Of a stretch of DNA of 14,707 bases, positions 6,517 through 13,430 are shown in pieces. The stretch comes from Candidatus Iainarchaeum sp. GTDB lineage: Archaea; Iainarchaeota; Iainarchaeia; Iainarchaeales; GCA-2688035. Under the pieces are notes generated by a model. The model had not been told where the DNA came from. It saw nothing but the letters and a program-made list of their open reading frames with translations, and ran no database searches. Both the position numbers and the translations under genes were made by a program. The stretch covers positions 1 to 14,707 of the forward strand of contig JAPLVT010000020.1 in the NCBI GenBank assembly GCA_026396975.1. The letters run 5' to 3'. Every line of letters begins with the position of its first letter. The stretch's first letter is position 1.

Positions 6517-9222
6517 TTACTTTTTCGCTTTCTTTTTGGCTCTCTCGCCCTTCGGCGCTGCTTTGCCAGCTTTCATTTTTTCCTTTATCGCAGCCTGCGC
6601 TGCCGCAAGGCGCGCTATAGGAACCCTGAACGGCGAGCAAGAAACATTGCTCAGGCCGATGCGGTGGCAGAATTCCACGCTTGCCGGCTCTCCGCCATGC
6701 TCTCCGCAGATGCCGATGTCAAGGTGCGGCTTTACTGACCGGCCTTTTTCCACAGCCATTATCATAAGCTTGCCCACTCCCTGCTGGTCGATTGTCTGGA
6801 ACGGGTCCTGCTCCAAAGCGCCCCTTTCAATGTAGAGCGGGATGAACTTTCCCGCATCGTCCCTCGAGAAGCCGAGCGTTGTCTGCGTGAGGTCGTTCGT
6901 GCCGAAGCTGAAGAAATCCGCTTCTGTGGCAAGCTCGTCGGCAGTAATGCAGGCTCTCGGGAACTCTATCATAGTGCCGACCTTGTAGTGGATCTTCCTG
7001 CCCTCGATGTCAAGCTCTTTTGCGACATTGCTGATTATTTCCTTTATCAGCCTGAATTCCTTGACAGTTATGACGTTAGGCACTTCAATCTCAGGCATTG
7101 GGTCAAAGCCCTCTTGCTTTGCCTCAATCGCGGCTTCGAAAATAGCCCTTGCCTGCATCTCGCTGATTTCAGGGTAAACAACGCCAAGCCTGCATCCCCT
7201 GAACCCGAGCATGGGGTTGAACTCGTGCAATGACACGATAACCTGCTTTATTTTTTCAACTGTAAACCCAAGCTCTTCTGCGAGCGCCTTTATTTCGCAC
7301 TCTTCCTTGGGCAGGAACTCGTGCAAAGGCGGATCCAGGAAGCGCACAATTATCGGCTTTCCGCTCATCACCTTGAACAAGCCCTTGAAGTCCTCTTTCT
7401 GGTATGGCAAAAGCTTCGCGAGCGCTTTCTTGCGCCCCTCGGTGTTCTCCGCGAGAATCATTTCCCGCATTGCCTTTATTCTCTCGCCCTCGAAAAACAT
7501 GTGCTCTGTCCTGCAAAGGCCGATTCCTTCCACGCCAAAGTCCTTTGCGACCTGCGCGTCCTTCGGGGTATCGGCGTTAGTGCGGATGCCAAGGCGCCTG
7601 AACTCGTCGGCCCACTTCATCAGAATGCCGAAATCCCCGCTCATTCTCGGCTCCACCAGAGGCAGCTGCTTTCCGAAAACCTCTCCGGCGCCGCCGTCAA
7701 GCGAAATCCAGTCCATTTCGTTGAAGCGCAGCTCCCCACCCTTCATCTTCACGGTGAAGAACTTTCCCTCCTCATTGATGCTAATGTCACCGCAGCCGAC
7801 AACAGCACATTTGCCCATGCCCCTGGCTACAACAGCACAGTGGCTGGTCATTCCCCCCCGGCTGGTCAGCATTCCTTGTGCAACATGTATTCCCTCGATG
7901 TCCTCGGGGCTTGTTTCCAGGCGCACAAGAATGAGCTTTGTGTGGGGGTCTTCATCGACAAGCTGCTTTGCCCTCTCGGCAGTGAAAACAACCTTTCCCA
8001 CGGCAGCGCCTGGGGAAGCAGGCAAGCCTTTCGCAACAACCTGCGCTTCCTTTTTCGCCACAGGGTCAAGCTGCTCGTGCAGCAGCTGGTTGAGCTGGTC
8101 TGGCTTTACCATCATGACCGCCTGCTCTTTTGTAACAAGCCCTTCTTTTTCCATGTCGACCGCAATCTTCATGGCAGCGTGCGCTGTCCTCTTGCCGCTG
8201 CGCGTTTGCAGCAAATAAAGCTTGTTGTTCTCAATTGTGAACTCAAAGTCCTGAAGGTCCTTGTAATGCTTCTCAAGCAGGCCGTATACATTTAGCAACT
8301 GCTTGTAAACAGCGGGCAATAACTTGCCAAGCTCGTCAATCGGCTTCGGCGTGCGAATGCCCGCGACAACATCCTCGCCCTGTGCGTTAATCAAAAATTC
8401 TCCGTAATGCTCTTTCTTCCCAGTGGCGGGGTTGCGGGTAAAGCTCACGCCAGTGCCGCTGGTTTCGCCCATGTTGCCGAAAACCATGCTCTGAACAGTA
8501 ACGCCTGTGCCAGCATCGCCCCTCAGCTTGTTTATTCTCCTGTAAGAAACAGCCCTCGGCGTGTTCCACGAGCTGAAAACAGCGTCAATGCCCATTTTCA
8601 ATTGCTGCCACGGGTCTGTCGGAAAAAGCTTCCCGGTTTCCTTTTTTACCATCGCCTTGTACTCGTCAATCACTTCTTTCAGGTCATCCGCTGTAAGCTC
8701 AGTGTCAAACTGCACTCCCTTGGTGTCCTTCTTCCTGTGCAATATCTCCTCGAAGCGCGCGTGCTCCACTTCCATGACTACATCGCCGAACATCTGGATG
8801 AAACGCCTGTAGCTGTCGACAGCGCCCCTTTTGTTCCCTGTTTTCTCCGCAAAAGCAGCCGCTGTGTCATCGTTCATGCCGAGGTTGAGCACTGTGTCCA
8901 TCATGCCCGGCATGCTAACATAAGAGCCCGAGCGCACCGAAACAAAAAGCGGGTCTTTCTTGTCGCCGAAGCGCTTGCCGAGCTTTTTCTCAAGCTCTGC
9001 GAGCTTTTGCTTCACCTGCGATTCAAGGCCAGCAGGCCATTTTTTGCCTGCAACGTAAAAGTCCCTGCATGCTTCAGTCGTGATCTGGAAGCCCAGCGGA
9101 ACCGGAAGGCCGATTGCCGTCATTTCGCTTAACTGCGCGCCCTTGTTTCCGAGGGCGAACTGCCATTCCTCCGTGTTAGCGTGCTTCACTTCTTCGAAAG
9201 AGTAAACGTACTTTTTCCCCAA
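6517..9222 (-). CDS. ppdK: Pyruvate, phosphate dikinase
   Basis: PPDK reversibly converts pyruvate, ATP and phosphate to PEP, AMP and pyrophosphate in the cytoplasm. All domains are present, numbering here from the GTG at 9231. The N-terminal ATP-grasp part carries LGNKGAQLSEMTAIGLPVP (27-45) and RSGSYVSMPGMMDTVLNLG (100-118). The swivelling domain has SRGGMTSHCAVVARGMGKCA (457-476), whose H464 carries the phosphate and whose T462 is the residue regulated in plants. The pyruvate-binding barrel ends with GICGEHGGEP and its catalytic Cys (842). The length fits the family. The C-terminus has an extra basic tail, KAAPKGERAKKKAKK. TTG 9222 is preferred over GTG 9231 because GAGGTG (9229-9234) is then spaced 6 bases from the start, the TATA box predicts transcription near 9225, and the resulting MGKKYVY matches family N-termini. 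It probably supports gluconeogenesis or a pyrophosphate-linked glycolysis. Confidence 0.96.
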   Translation of the reverse strand: MGKKYVYSFEEVKHANTEEWQFALGNKGAQLSEMTAIGLPVPLGFQITTEACRDFYVAGKKWPAGLESQVKQKLAELEKKLGKRFGDKKDPLFVSVRSGSYVSMPGMMDTVLNLGMNDDTAAAFAEKTGNKRGAVDSYRRFIQMFGDVVMEVEHARFEEILHRKKDTKGVQFDTELTADDLKEVIDEYKAMVKKETGKLFPTDPWQQLKMGIDAVFSSWNTPRAVSYRRINKLRGDAGTGVTVQSMVFGNMGETSGTGVSFTRNPATGKKEHYGEFLINAQGEDVVAGIRTPKPIDELGKLLPAVYKQLLNVYGLLEKHYKDLQDFEFTIENNKLYLLQTRSGKRTAHAAMKIAVDMEKEGLVTKEQAVMMVKPDQLNQLLHEQLDPVAKKEAQVVAKGLPASPGAAVGKVVFTAERAKQLVDEDPHTKLILVRLETSPEDIEGIHVAQGMLTSRGGMTSHCAVVARGMGKCAVVGCGDISINEEGKFFTVKMKGGELRFNEMDWISLDGGAGEVFGKQLPLVEPRMSGDFGILMKWADEFRRLGIRTNADTPKDAQVAKDFGVEGIGLCRTEHMFFEGERIKAMREMILAENTEGRKKALAKLLPYQKEDFKGLFKVMSGKPIIVRFLDPPLHEFLPKEECEIKALAEELGFTVEKIKQVIVSLHEFNPMLGFRGCRLGVVYPEISEMQARAIFEAAIEAKQEGFDPMPEIEVPNVITVKEFRLIKEIISNVAKELDIEGRKIHYKVGTMIEFPRACITADELATEADFFSFGTNDLTQTTLGFSRDDAGKFIPLYIERGALEQDPFQTIDQQGVGKLMIMAVEKGRSVKPHLDIGICGEHGGEPASVEFCHRIGLSNVSCSPFRVPIARLAAAQAAIKEKMKAGKAAPKGERAKKKAKK

Positions 9223-9246
9223 AAGGCTCACCTCGTTTTTAAAACC

Positions 9247-9255
9247 AATTTAAAG
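9247..9255 (-). promoter_or_regulatory. TATA box for ppdK
   Basis: On the minus strand CTTTAAATT is centred about 29 bases from TTG 9222 but only 20 bases from GTG 9231. It therefore supports the shorter ppdK start. It lies in the 100-base gap after the upstream 181-residue gene, so ppdK probably has its own promoter. Confidence 0.45.
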
Positions 9256-9334
9256 ACAAAAAAAATTAGTTGTTCCATCCTATTCCAAGCAATTAAATTC
9301 AACAAGAAAAAGCGTTTTAAAGGTTGTGGAAAGC

Positions 9335-9880
9335 TCAGCGGGGGCGGTTTTTCCGCGCCTTCGGCCGCTTTACAGGCTTTCCAGTGAAAGAGAACTCGTC
9401 CCTATAGCCGCTTGACATCTGCTCCAGGATGCCTTGGCCCTCCAGCCTTCTGATAAAGCGCGCGCCCTGGGGCGTTACAGCGGAAACAACAAGCACTGCG
9501 TCCTTGCCCACGGCTCTTTTCATCCACCTGAAAAGGGAAAGCGCCGGGGTTTCTCCCCTTGCCCTTGCGAAAGGAAGCGCCCCGCTTTCCCGTCCAGCAA
9601 AATGGAAACGCACAAACCGCTTGCCGGTTGCAGTGCTTCTTTCAAGGTGGTAATAAAAAGCGCTGATGGGCTTTCCCTGGGAGAGAACAGCCAGAAGATG
9701 CCTCTGCAATCCCTTCCAAGGCCTGCGGATTTGCGACGGCTTAATGGGAAAAACATTTGAAATAAGGCTGCAGCCCTCGCACAGGATTCTTTCTTTTTCC
9801 GCGGGGGAAAGAACTATGGGCTTCCCCTGCGGCGTCCTCCAAGTCGCTAGGTCGACAAGCGAGAAATCAGCTTTCGGCAT
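9335..9880 (-). CDS. Unknown basic protein with possible winged-helix end
   Basis: I do not recognise this 181-residue protein. It has a CEGC pair (C34, C37) that could bind metal only with outside ligands. A middle part, SAFYYHLERSTATGKRFVRF (73-92), looks like a strand pair. From about residue 126 the pattern AVLVVSAVTPQGARFIRRLE, followed by GILEQMSSGYRDEFSFTGK, resembles the helix-turn-helix plus wing of a winged-helix domain; this is inferred from the pattern only. The tail KRPKARKNRPR is strongly basic, suggesting nucleic-acid contact. The ATG at 9880 has a TATA-like box about 28 bases upstream and no ribosome site, so it is probably leaderless. It is transcribed away from the 121-residue basic protein, and their promoters share 69 bases. 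Confidence 0.65.
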   Translation of the reverse strand: MPKADFSLVDLATWRTPQGKPIVLSPAEKERILCEGCSLISNVFPIKPSQIRRPWKGLQRHLLAVLSQGKPISAFYYHLERSTATGKRFVRFHFAGRESGALPFARARGETPALSLFRWMKRAVGKDAVLVVSAVTPQGARFIRRLEGQGILEQMSSGYRDEFSFTGKPVKRPKARKNRPR

Positions 9881-9901
9881 AATATAAGACTGGCTCCGTG
9901 G

Positions 9902-9926
9902 TTAATTAAAATATTCGTTTTTAAAA
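9902..9926. promoter_or_regulatory. Back-to-back promoters of two unknown genes
   Basis: Two TATA-like boxes face opposite ways within 25 bases. TTTTAATTAA on the minus strand (about 9902-9912) serves the gene starting at 9880. TTTTTAAAA on the plus strand (9918-9926) serves the gene starting at 9950. Each centre is about 28 bases from its start codon. They are so close that binding at one may hinder the other. Confidence 0.5.
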
Positions 9927-9949
9927 GGGAAGGGAAACAGTATTATTTT

Positions 9950-10315
9950 ATGCCAAAGCGCGGCTTAAGGAGAGGGGGCCTGCGGGCAGGCAGCCAGCAC
10001 CCGGTCACTCACGCGGAAATAATGGCAACATACCGCGCCTACAGGGCTGCGCAACCGCTTAGATACCCGGCCCTTGAAGCAGATGCACTCGCTGCAATAA
10101 AAAGAAGGGCCGCCGAAAGGGGAACTGGAGTTGAGGCACCACCGGGGGCAAGAGGCGTGGAGGAAAAAAAGCGCGGCAGACCCTTGGCTGCCTTGGAAGC
10201 ACCGCTGCTTCCAGCAGAAGTCAGAATGCTTGCGAGAATAAAACTGCGGGAAAAAAAGCCACGCAAGAAACGCAGGGGCAGGGAAGGCGGAAAAGGAAGG
10301 CTTGGGAAACCCTAG
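9950..10315 (+). CDS. Small basic protein with AT-hook motif
   Basis: This is an unrecognised 121-residue protein rich in Arg, Lys and Ala. It begins MPKRGLRRGGLRAGSQHP. A helical part around 21-58 contains ATYRAYRAAQ and EADALAAIKRRAAERG. A Pro/Gly linker follows, then KKRGRPLAALEAP (73-85), in which RGRP (75-78) is the AT-hook core that binds the minor groove of AT-rich DNA. The end, KLREKKPRKKRRGREGGKGR, is very basic. A DNA- or RNA-binding role, perhaps chromatin-like, is the simplest reading, but low-complexity basic ORFs can mislead. The start is supported by the TATA box 28 bases upstream. A T6 run at 10316-10321 follows the stop. It is divergent from the 181-residue gene and tail-to-tail with the small Cys-rich ORF. 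Confidence 0.6.
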   Translation: MPKRGLRRGGLRAGSQHPVTHAEIMATYRAYRAAQPLRYPALEADALAAIKRRAAERGTGVEAPPGARGVEEKKRGRPLAALEAPLLPAEVRMLARIKLREKKPRKKRRGREGGKGRLGKP

Positions 10316-10416
10316 TTTTTTATCACGTCTTTTCTCAGCGGCTTCCTGCCGCAGGTTTCCCGCTCGGGGCAATAGCCCAACCACTCGCAAACACTGCCTA
10401 CGTTTTCAAACAGCAT
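10312..10416 (-). CDS. Possible 34-residue Cys-rich protein
   Basis: This short minus-strand frame reads MLFENVGSVCEWLGYCPERE, then TCGRKPLRKDVIKN, with cysteines at a C-x5-C-x5-C spacing. That looks like a tiny metal-binding or disulfide protein rather than random sequence. Codons such as AGG, AAG, AAA and GGC match the neighbours. It fills an otherwise empty gap between two plus-strand genes, and its TAG stop overlaps the TAG stop of the convergent AT-hook gene in the palindrome CTAG (10312-10315). Against it, the only nearby TATA-like box (10430-10437) is a little too close to its ATG and more clearly serves the ThyX-like gene. The frame stays open further upstream, to 10536, but that part lies inside the ThyX-like gene. 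It is unconfirmed. Confidence 0.35.
   Translation of the reverse strand: MLFENVGSVCEWLGYCPERETCGRKPLRKDVIKN
10316..10321 (+). terminator. T6 run after the AT-hook gene
   Basis: Six T follow directly after the TAG stop of the AT-hook gene, with no stem. It is a weak but plausible archaeal terminator. It also lies in the last codons of the convergent small ORF. Confidence 0.35.
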
Positions 10417-10430
10417 GGGCGCGGGCGCAA

Positions 10431-10439
10431 TATTTAAAA
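10431..10439 (+). promoter_or_regulatory. TATA box for the ThyX-like gene
   Basis: TATTTAAAA lies about 31 bases before the ATG at 10466, and no ribosome site precedes that ATG. The box lies within the frame that a start at 10415 would translate, which argues that 10466 is the true start. Confidence 0.5.
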
Positions 10440-10465
10440 CAATTCCAATAACTAATTTTAGCGGT

Positions 10466-11947
10466 ATGGCAGACGAGCAGTCAATATTGGAATATTTTTT
10501 CACTAATTCCGACAGACCGGTTTTCGCGCTGCGCAATATGCCACCCGCAATACAAAGCTATGTATACATGGGCGTGAGCAGGTTTCCGGAGATGCGGCAG
10601 CGCTTTCTGAAACTGCTTAAGGACAAGGGGGCGCTTGAGCGTGTTGCAGCCGCAATAAGAAAAGGCAGCCTGGTTGAAGACGCCCTGCAGCCTGTTTCGC
10701 TTTTTGCGGCGGAAAAAAACAAAAACGTGTTCTTTGATTATGGCCACCGCTCTGCTGGAGAGGGCGCAACCATCTTCCTTGTTTCGGAGCGCAACCCTAT
10801 TTACGCAACGGAAATTCAGCAGGACTTTTATTTCCCGCTCACAACAATGGAGTTGTCAACTCGGTATTCCAGGGAATTCAGCGTTGACCGGGTTTATTTT
10901 GACCCGAAGCTGGCGGCATCAGAGTTTGGAGCAGAAGCAAGGGGGGCAATTGCAGAGAACTTCAGGATTTACCAGCAGAGCTTTGACGCGCTGATGGAAA
11001 CATTGCACGGCGAAAGAGAAGGGGGAGGCCTGCCGGAAAAGGTTTCGGTGCTGGACAGCCTGCGCTACCTGATTCCAATCGCAGCGCACACCTCAGTCAT
11101 AATCGGCGGAAACGCCAGGGCGCTGATTGAGCACTACGGGAAACTGCTGACTTTCGAAGACAGCTTTGTGCAGAATTACGCCCAGGAGTGCGTGAAAGAG
11201 GCAAGCAAGCTGCTGCCGGAGTACTTCAGCGGAATAAAGCCCGACGAGGACGTAGTGCGAAGGGCTGCAAAAATAAAGGCGCTTGCTGAAAAAATTGCGG
11301 GCAAAAAATTCTCGCGGGTGAAGGAAGACGTGCAGATGTTTATGGACTTGCCAGCGGAGGAAACAGCGCTTACGCAAATATTATACCCATACTGCTCCCT
11401 CACATTCCAGCAGTTATTCGACAGGGTAAACAGCCTGAACAGGCAGGAAAGAAAAGAGGTTTTTAGCGCAGCGACAGAAGACAGAAAAAACAGGGCAAAC
11501 CCCGTGAGGGGATTTGAAACAAGGCCCATAGCGTTCGAGATAGAAGCGCCCTGGGCGCTCTGGAAGGACTTCAAGCGGAACAGGATGAACCTGCGCTTCC
11601 ATCAGCCGCTAAGGGGCACTGCCGGATTCGACACCCCGGGGCTAATAAAAGCCAGCGCGATTAAAAACGATTACGAGGCAGCCATGCGGCGCACATCCGA
11701 ACTCATCGAAAAAATTTACCATCGCTATGGGGGCTCGCTCGCAAAAACAGTTGCGGCACAGGGCAGCAGGAAACGCTTCCTGCTATGCATGGGCGCAAGG
11801 CAGCTGACAGTGCTGACAGAACTGCGCACCGGCGGCGAGGGCGACAAGGGCTACAGGAGGATTGCAAGCAAAATGATCGAGCTGGCAAAAGAAAAGAACC
11901 CTGATTTGTTTGGGCACATTAAAGACAACTTTAAAACCAATACATAA
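10466..11947 (+). CDS. Tandem, degenerate ThyX-like (flavin thymidylate synthase) protein
   Basis: This 493-residue protein is about twice the length of ThyX, the FAD-dependent enzyme that makes dTMP from dUMP. Both halves resemble ThyX. In the N-terminal half, FDYGHRSAGE (90-99) is followed by FYFPLTTMELSTRYS (121-135). There the ThyX motif RHR-x-x-S-x-N-E-x-S-x-R-Y keeps E-x-S-x-RY but has FYF for RHR. NARAL (216-220) matches the ThyX NARSL. In the C-terminal half, APWALWKDFKRNR (361-373) restores an R-x-R, and GARQLTVLTELRTGG (443-457) has the Arg (R454) matching the dUMP-binding LRADS of ThyX; its E-x-S-x-RY is lost. The alignment was done by eye against remembered Thermotoga ThyX. It may be one composite enzyme or a non-catalytic derivative. 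ATG 10466 is chosen over 10415 because of the TATA box. Confidence 0.75.
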   Translation: MADEQSILEYFFTNSDRPVFALRNMPPAIQSYVYMGVSRFPEMRQRFLKLLKDKGALERVAAAIRKGSLVEDALQPVSLFAAEKNKNVFFDYGHRSAGEGATIFLVSERNPIYATEIQQDFYFPLTTMELSTRYSREFSVDRVYFDPKLAASEFGAEARGAIAENFRIYQQSFDALMETLHGEREGGGLPEKVSVLDSLRYLIPIAAHTSVIIGGNARALIEHYGKLLTFEDSFVQNYAQECVKEASKLLPEYFSGIKPDEDVVRRAAKIKALAEKIAGKKFSRVKEDVQMFMDLPAEETALTQILYPYCSLTFQQLFDRVNSLNRQERKEVFSAATEDRKNRANPVRGFETRPIAFEIEAPWALWKDFKRNRMNLRFHQPLRGTAGFDTPGLIKASAIKNDYEAAMRRTSELIEKIYHRYGGSLAKTVAAQGSRKRFLLCMGARQLTVLTELRTGGEGDKGYRRIASKMIELAKEKNPDLFGHIKDNFKTNT

Positions 11948-11972
11948 GCCGAAATTCGTCTTCTTTGGCTGC

Positions 11973-11981
11973 TTTTTAAAT
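11973..11981 (+). promoter_or_regulatory. TATA box for the aspartate kinase operon
   Basis: TTTTTAAAT is centred 28 bases before the ATG at 12005. It lies 26 bases after the ThyX-like stop, so the amino-acid operon has its own promoter and a leaderless first gene. Confidence 0.55.
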
Positions 11982-12004
11982 GATTTTCGCCCCGCAAATC
12001 TTAA

Positions 12005-13366
12005 ATGCTCACGGTAATGAAATTCGGCGGCAGCATCCTCAGCACAGCCGAGGACCTGCGCAGGGCAGCGGGAATAATAAAGGCGCGCAGCAAAGAGCGG
12101 AAGGTTGTCGTCGTAAGCGCGCTGAAGGGCGTTACTGATTCCCTTATCGGTGCGGGCAAAAGCGCGCTGCAGAAGGAGCCGAACACACAGCAGTACTGCT
12201 CCGAACTCAAGGGCATGCACTTGCAATTGCTGGGGGCAATAAAAGACCCGATTATTAGGGCAAACAGCAAGGACCTTATCGAGGAAAAAATGGCGGGGCT
12301 TGAGAGGGCGCTGCTCGGGGTTCACTACCTCGGGGAAATGTCGCCGAAAGCGCTCGACCTCGTACAGACTTTTGGCGAGCGGCTTAGCGCAGTGGTTGTC
12401 GCGGCATTTTTGAACGATGAGGGCGAAAAAAGCGTTTCCGTGGAAGCACATGAGGCAGGGTTGTTCACTGACGGCTGCTTTGGAAAGGCGCGGACTACCG
12501 AGAAAGCCGAAGCTGAAATAAGGGGAAAACTACTGCACCTGCTGAAGCAGAAAAAAACCGTTGTGATAACAGGATTCTTTGGGGCTGATGAGCAGGGAAA
12601 TATCTGCTGCTTTGGCAGGGGCGGCAGCGATTACAGCGCGGGCATAATTGCCGCTGCGCTCGGCGCCGACAGGCTGGAACTGTGGAAGGACGTTCCAGGG
12701 TTTTACAGCGCGGACCCGAAAACAGTCAAAAAAGCAGTGCTGCTGAAAGAGCTTAGCTACGACGAAGCGGAAGAAATAGGATACTTTGGGGCGAAGATAT
12801 TGCACCCGAAAACAATAGCGCCCGTGCGGAAAAAAGGAATTCCTGTTGTTGTAAAGAACGTGCTTACACCAGGTATTGACGGGACAATTGTTACTGCCGC
12901 AAACAAGAAAAGCGAGAAGGTGATAAAGGCGATAAGCAGCAAAACAGGGATTATCGCAGTAACAGTCAAAAGCGCGGAAATGGCCACGACTCCGGGAGTT
13001 CTCGCAAAAATATTCGCGCCCATAGCGGAAGCCGGCATAGAGGTTGACTTCGTGAGCACAAGCGAAACAAGCGTTTCTTTTACAATCGACAAAAAAGAAA
13101 AGGACAAGGCAATGCAGGCACTGCAGTCGCTTGGCAATTGCTTCGACATGCTCAGCGTCGAAGAGGGAATCGCGCTTGTAGCTGCAATCGGCGAGGGAAT
13201 GAAGCCGAGCGTCGACATTACGGGAAAGGTTTTCGGCGCACTTGCAAAAGAAGGCATCAATGTTGAGATGATATCGCAGGGCGCAAGCGAAATAAACCTC
13301 TCGCTGATAATAAAGGAAAAAGACCTGGCGAAAGCAATAAACGCACTGCACGCCGCAATAGTATGA
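12005..13366 (+). CDS. lysC: Aspartate kinase, monofunctional
   Basis: Aspartate kinase phosphorylates aspartate to aspartyl phosphate, the first step toward lysine, threonine, methionine and homoserine. The 453-residue protein has the amino-acid kinase domain with VMKFGGS (4-10), FGERLSAV (123-130), CFGRGGSDYSAGIIAAALGA (202-221) and WKDVPGFYSADPK (227-239). YFGAKILHPKT (260-270) follows. Two ACT domains come next, starting near GIIAVTVKSAEM (315-326) and IALVAAIGEGMK (389-400). They usually bind an end-product amino acid, so feedback inhibition is likely, though the effector cannot be told. There is no homoserine dehydrogenase fusion. ATG 12005 fits a leaderless start; the in-frame ATG at 12017 is 40 bases from the TATA box. 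The next gene, 64 bases on, encodes the following pathway step. Confidence 0.95.
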   Translation: MLTVMKFGGSILSTAEDLRRAAGIIKARSKERKVVVVSALKGVTDSLIGAGKSALQKEPNTQQYCSELKGMHLQLLGAIKDPIIRANSKDLIEEKMAGLERALLGVHYLGEMSPKALDLVQTFGERLSAVVVAAFLNDEGEKSVSVEAHEAGLFTDGCFGKARTTEKAEAEIRGKLLHLLKQKKTVVITGFFGADEQGNICCFGRGGSDYSAGIIAAALGADRLELWKDVPGFYSADPKTVKKAVLLKELSYDEAEEIGYFGAKILHPKTIAPVRKKGIPVVVKNVLTPGIDGTIVTAANKKSEKVIKAISSKTGIIAVTVKSAEMATTPGVLAKIFAPIAEAGIEVDFVSTSETSVSFTIDKKEKDKAMQALQSLGNCFDMLSVEEGIALVAAIGEGMKPSVDITGKVFGALAKEGINVEMISQGASEINLSLIIKEKDLAKAINALHAAIV

Positions 13367-13430
13367 GGCAAAACAGCCGCGGGCAAAAAAAACAAAACAG
13401 GATTTTCCTTCTAAAGATTTGGTGAAAAAG

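Noticed and set aside
7211..8295. Two long plus-strand frames opposite ppdK
   Set aside because: They are antisense to highly conserved PPDK motifs and have no recognisable domains.
10415..10465. Seventeen-codon N-terminal extension of the ThyX-like protein
   Set aside because: The TATA box lies inside it, so it is unlikely to be transcribed.
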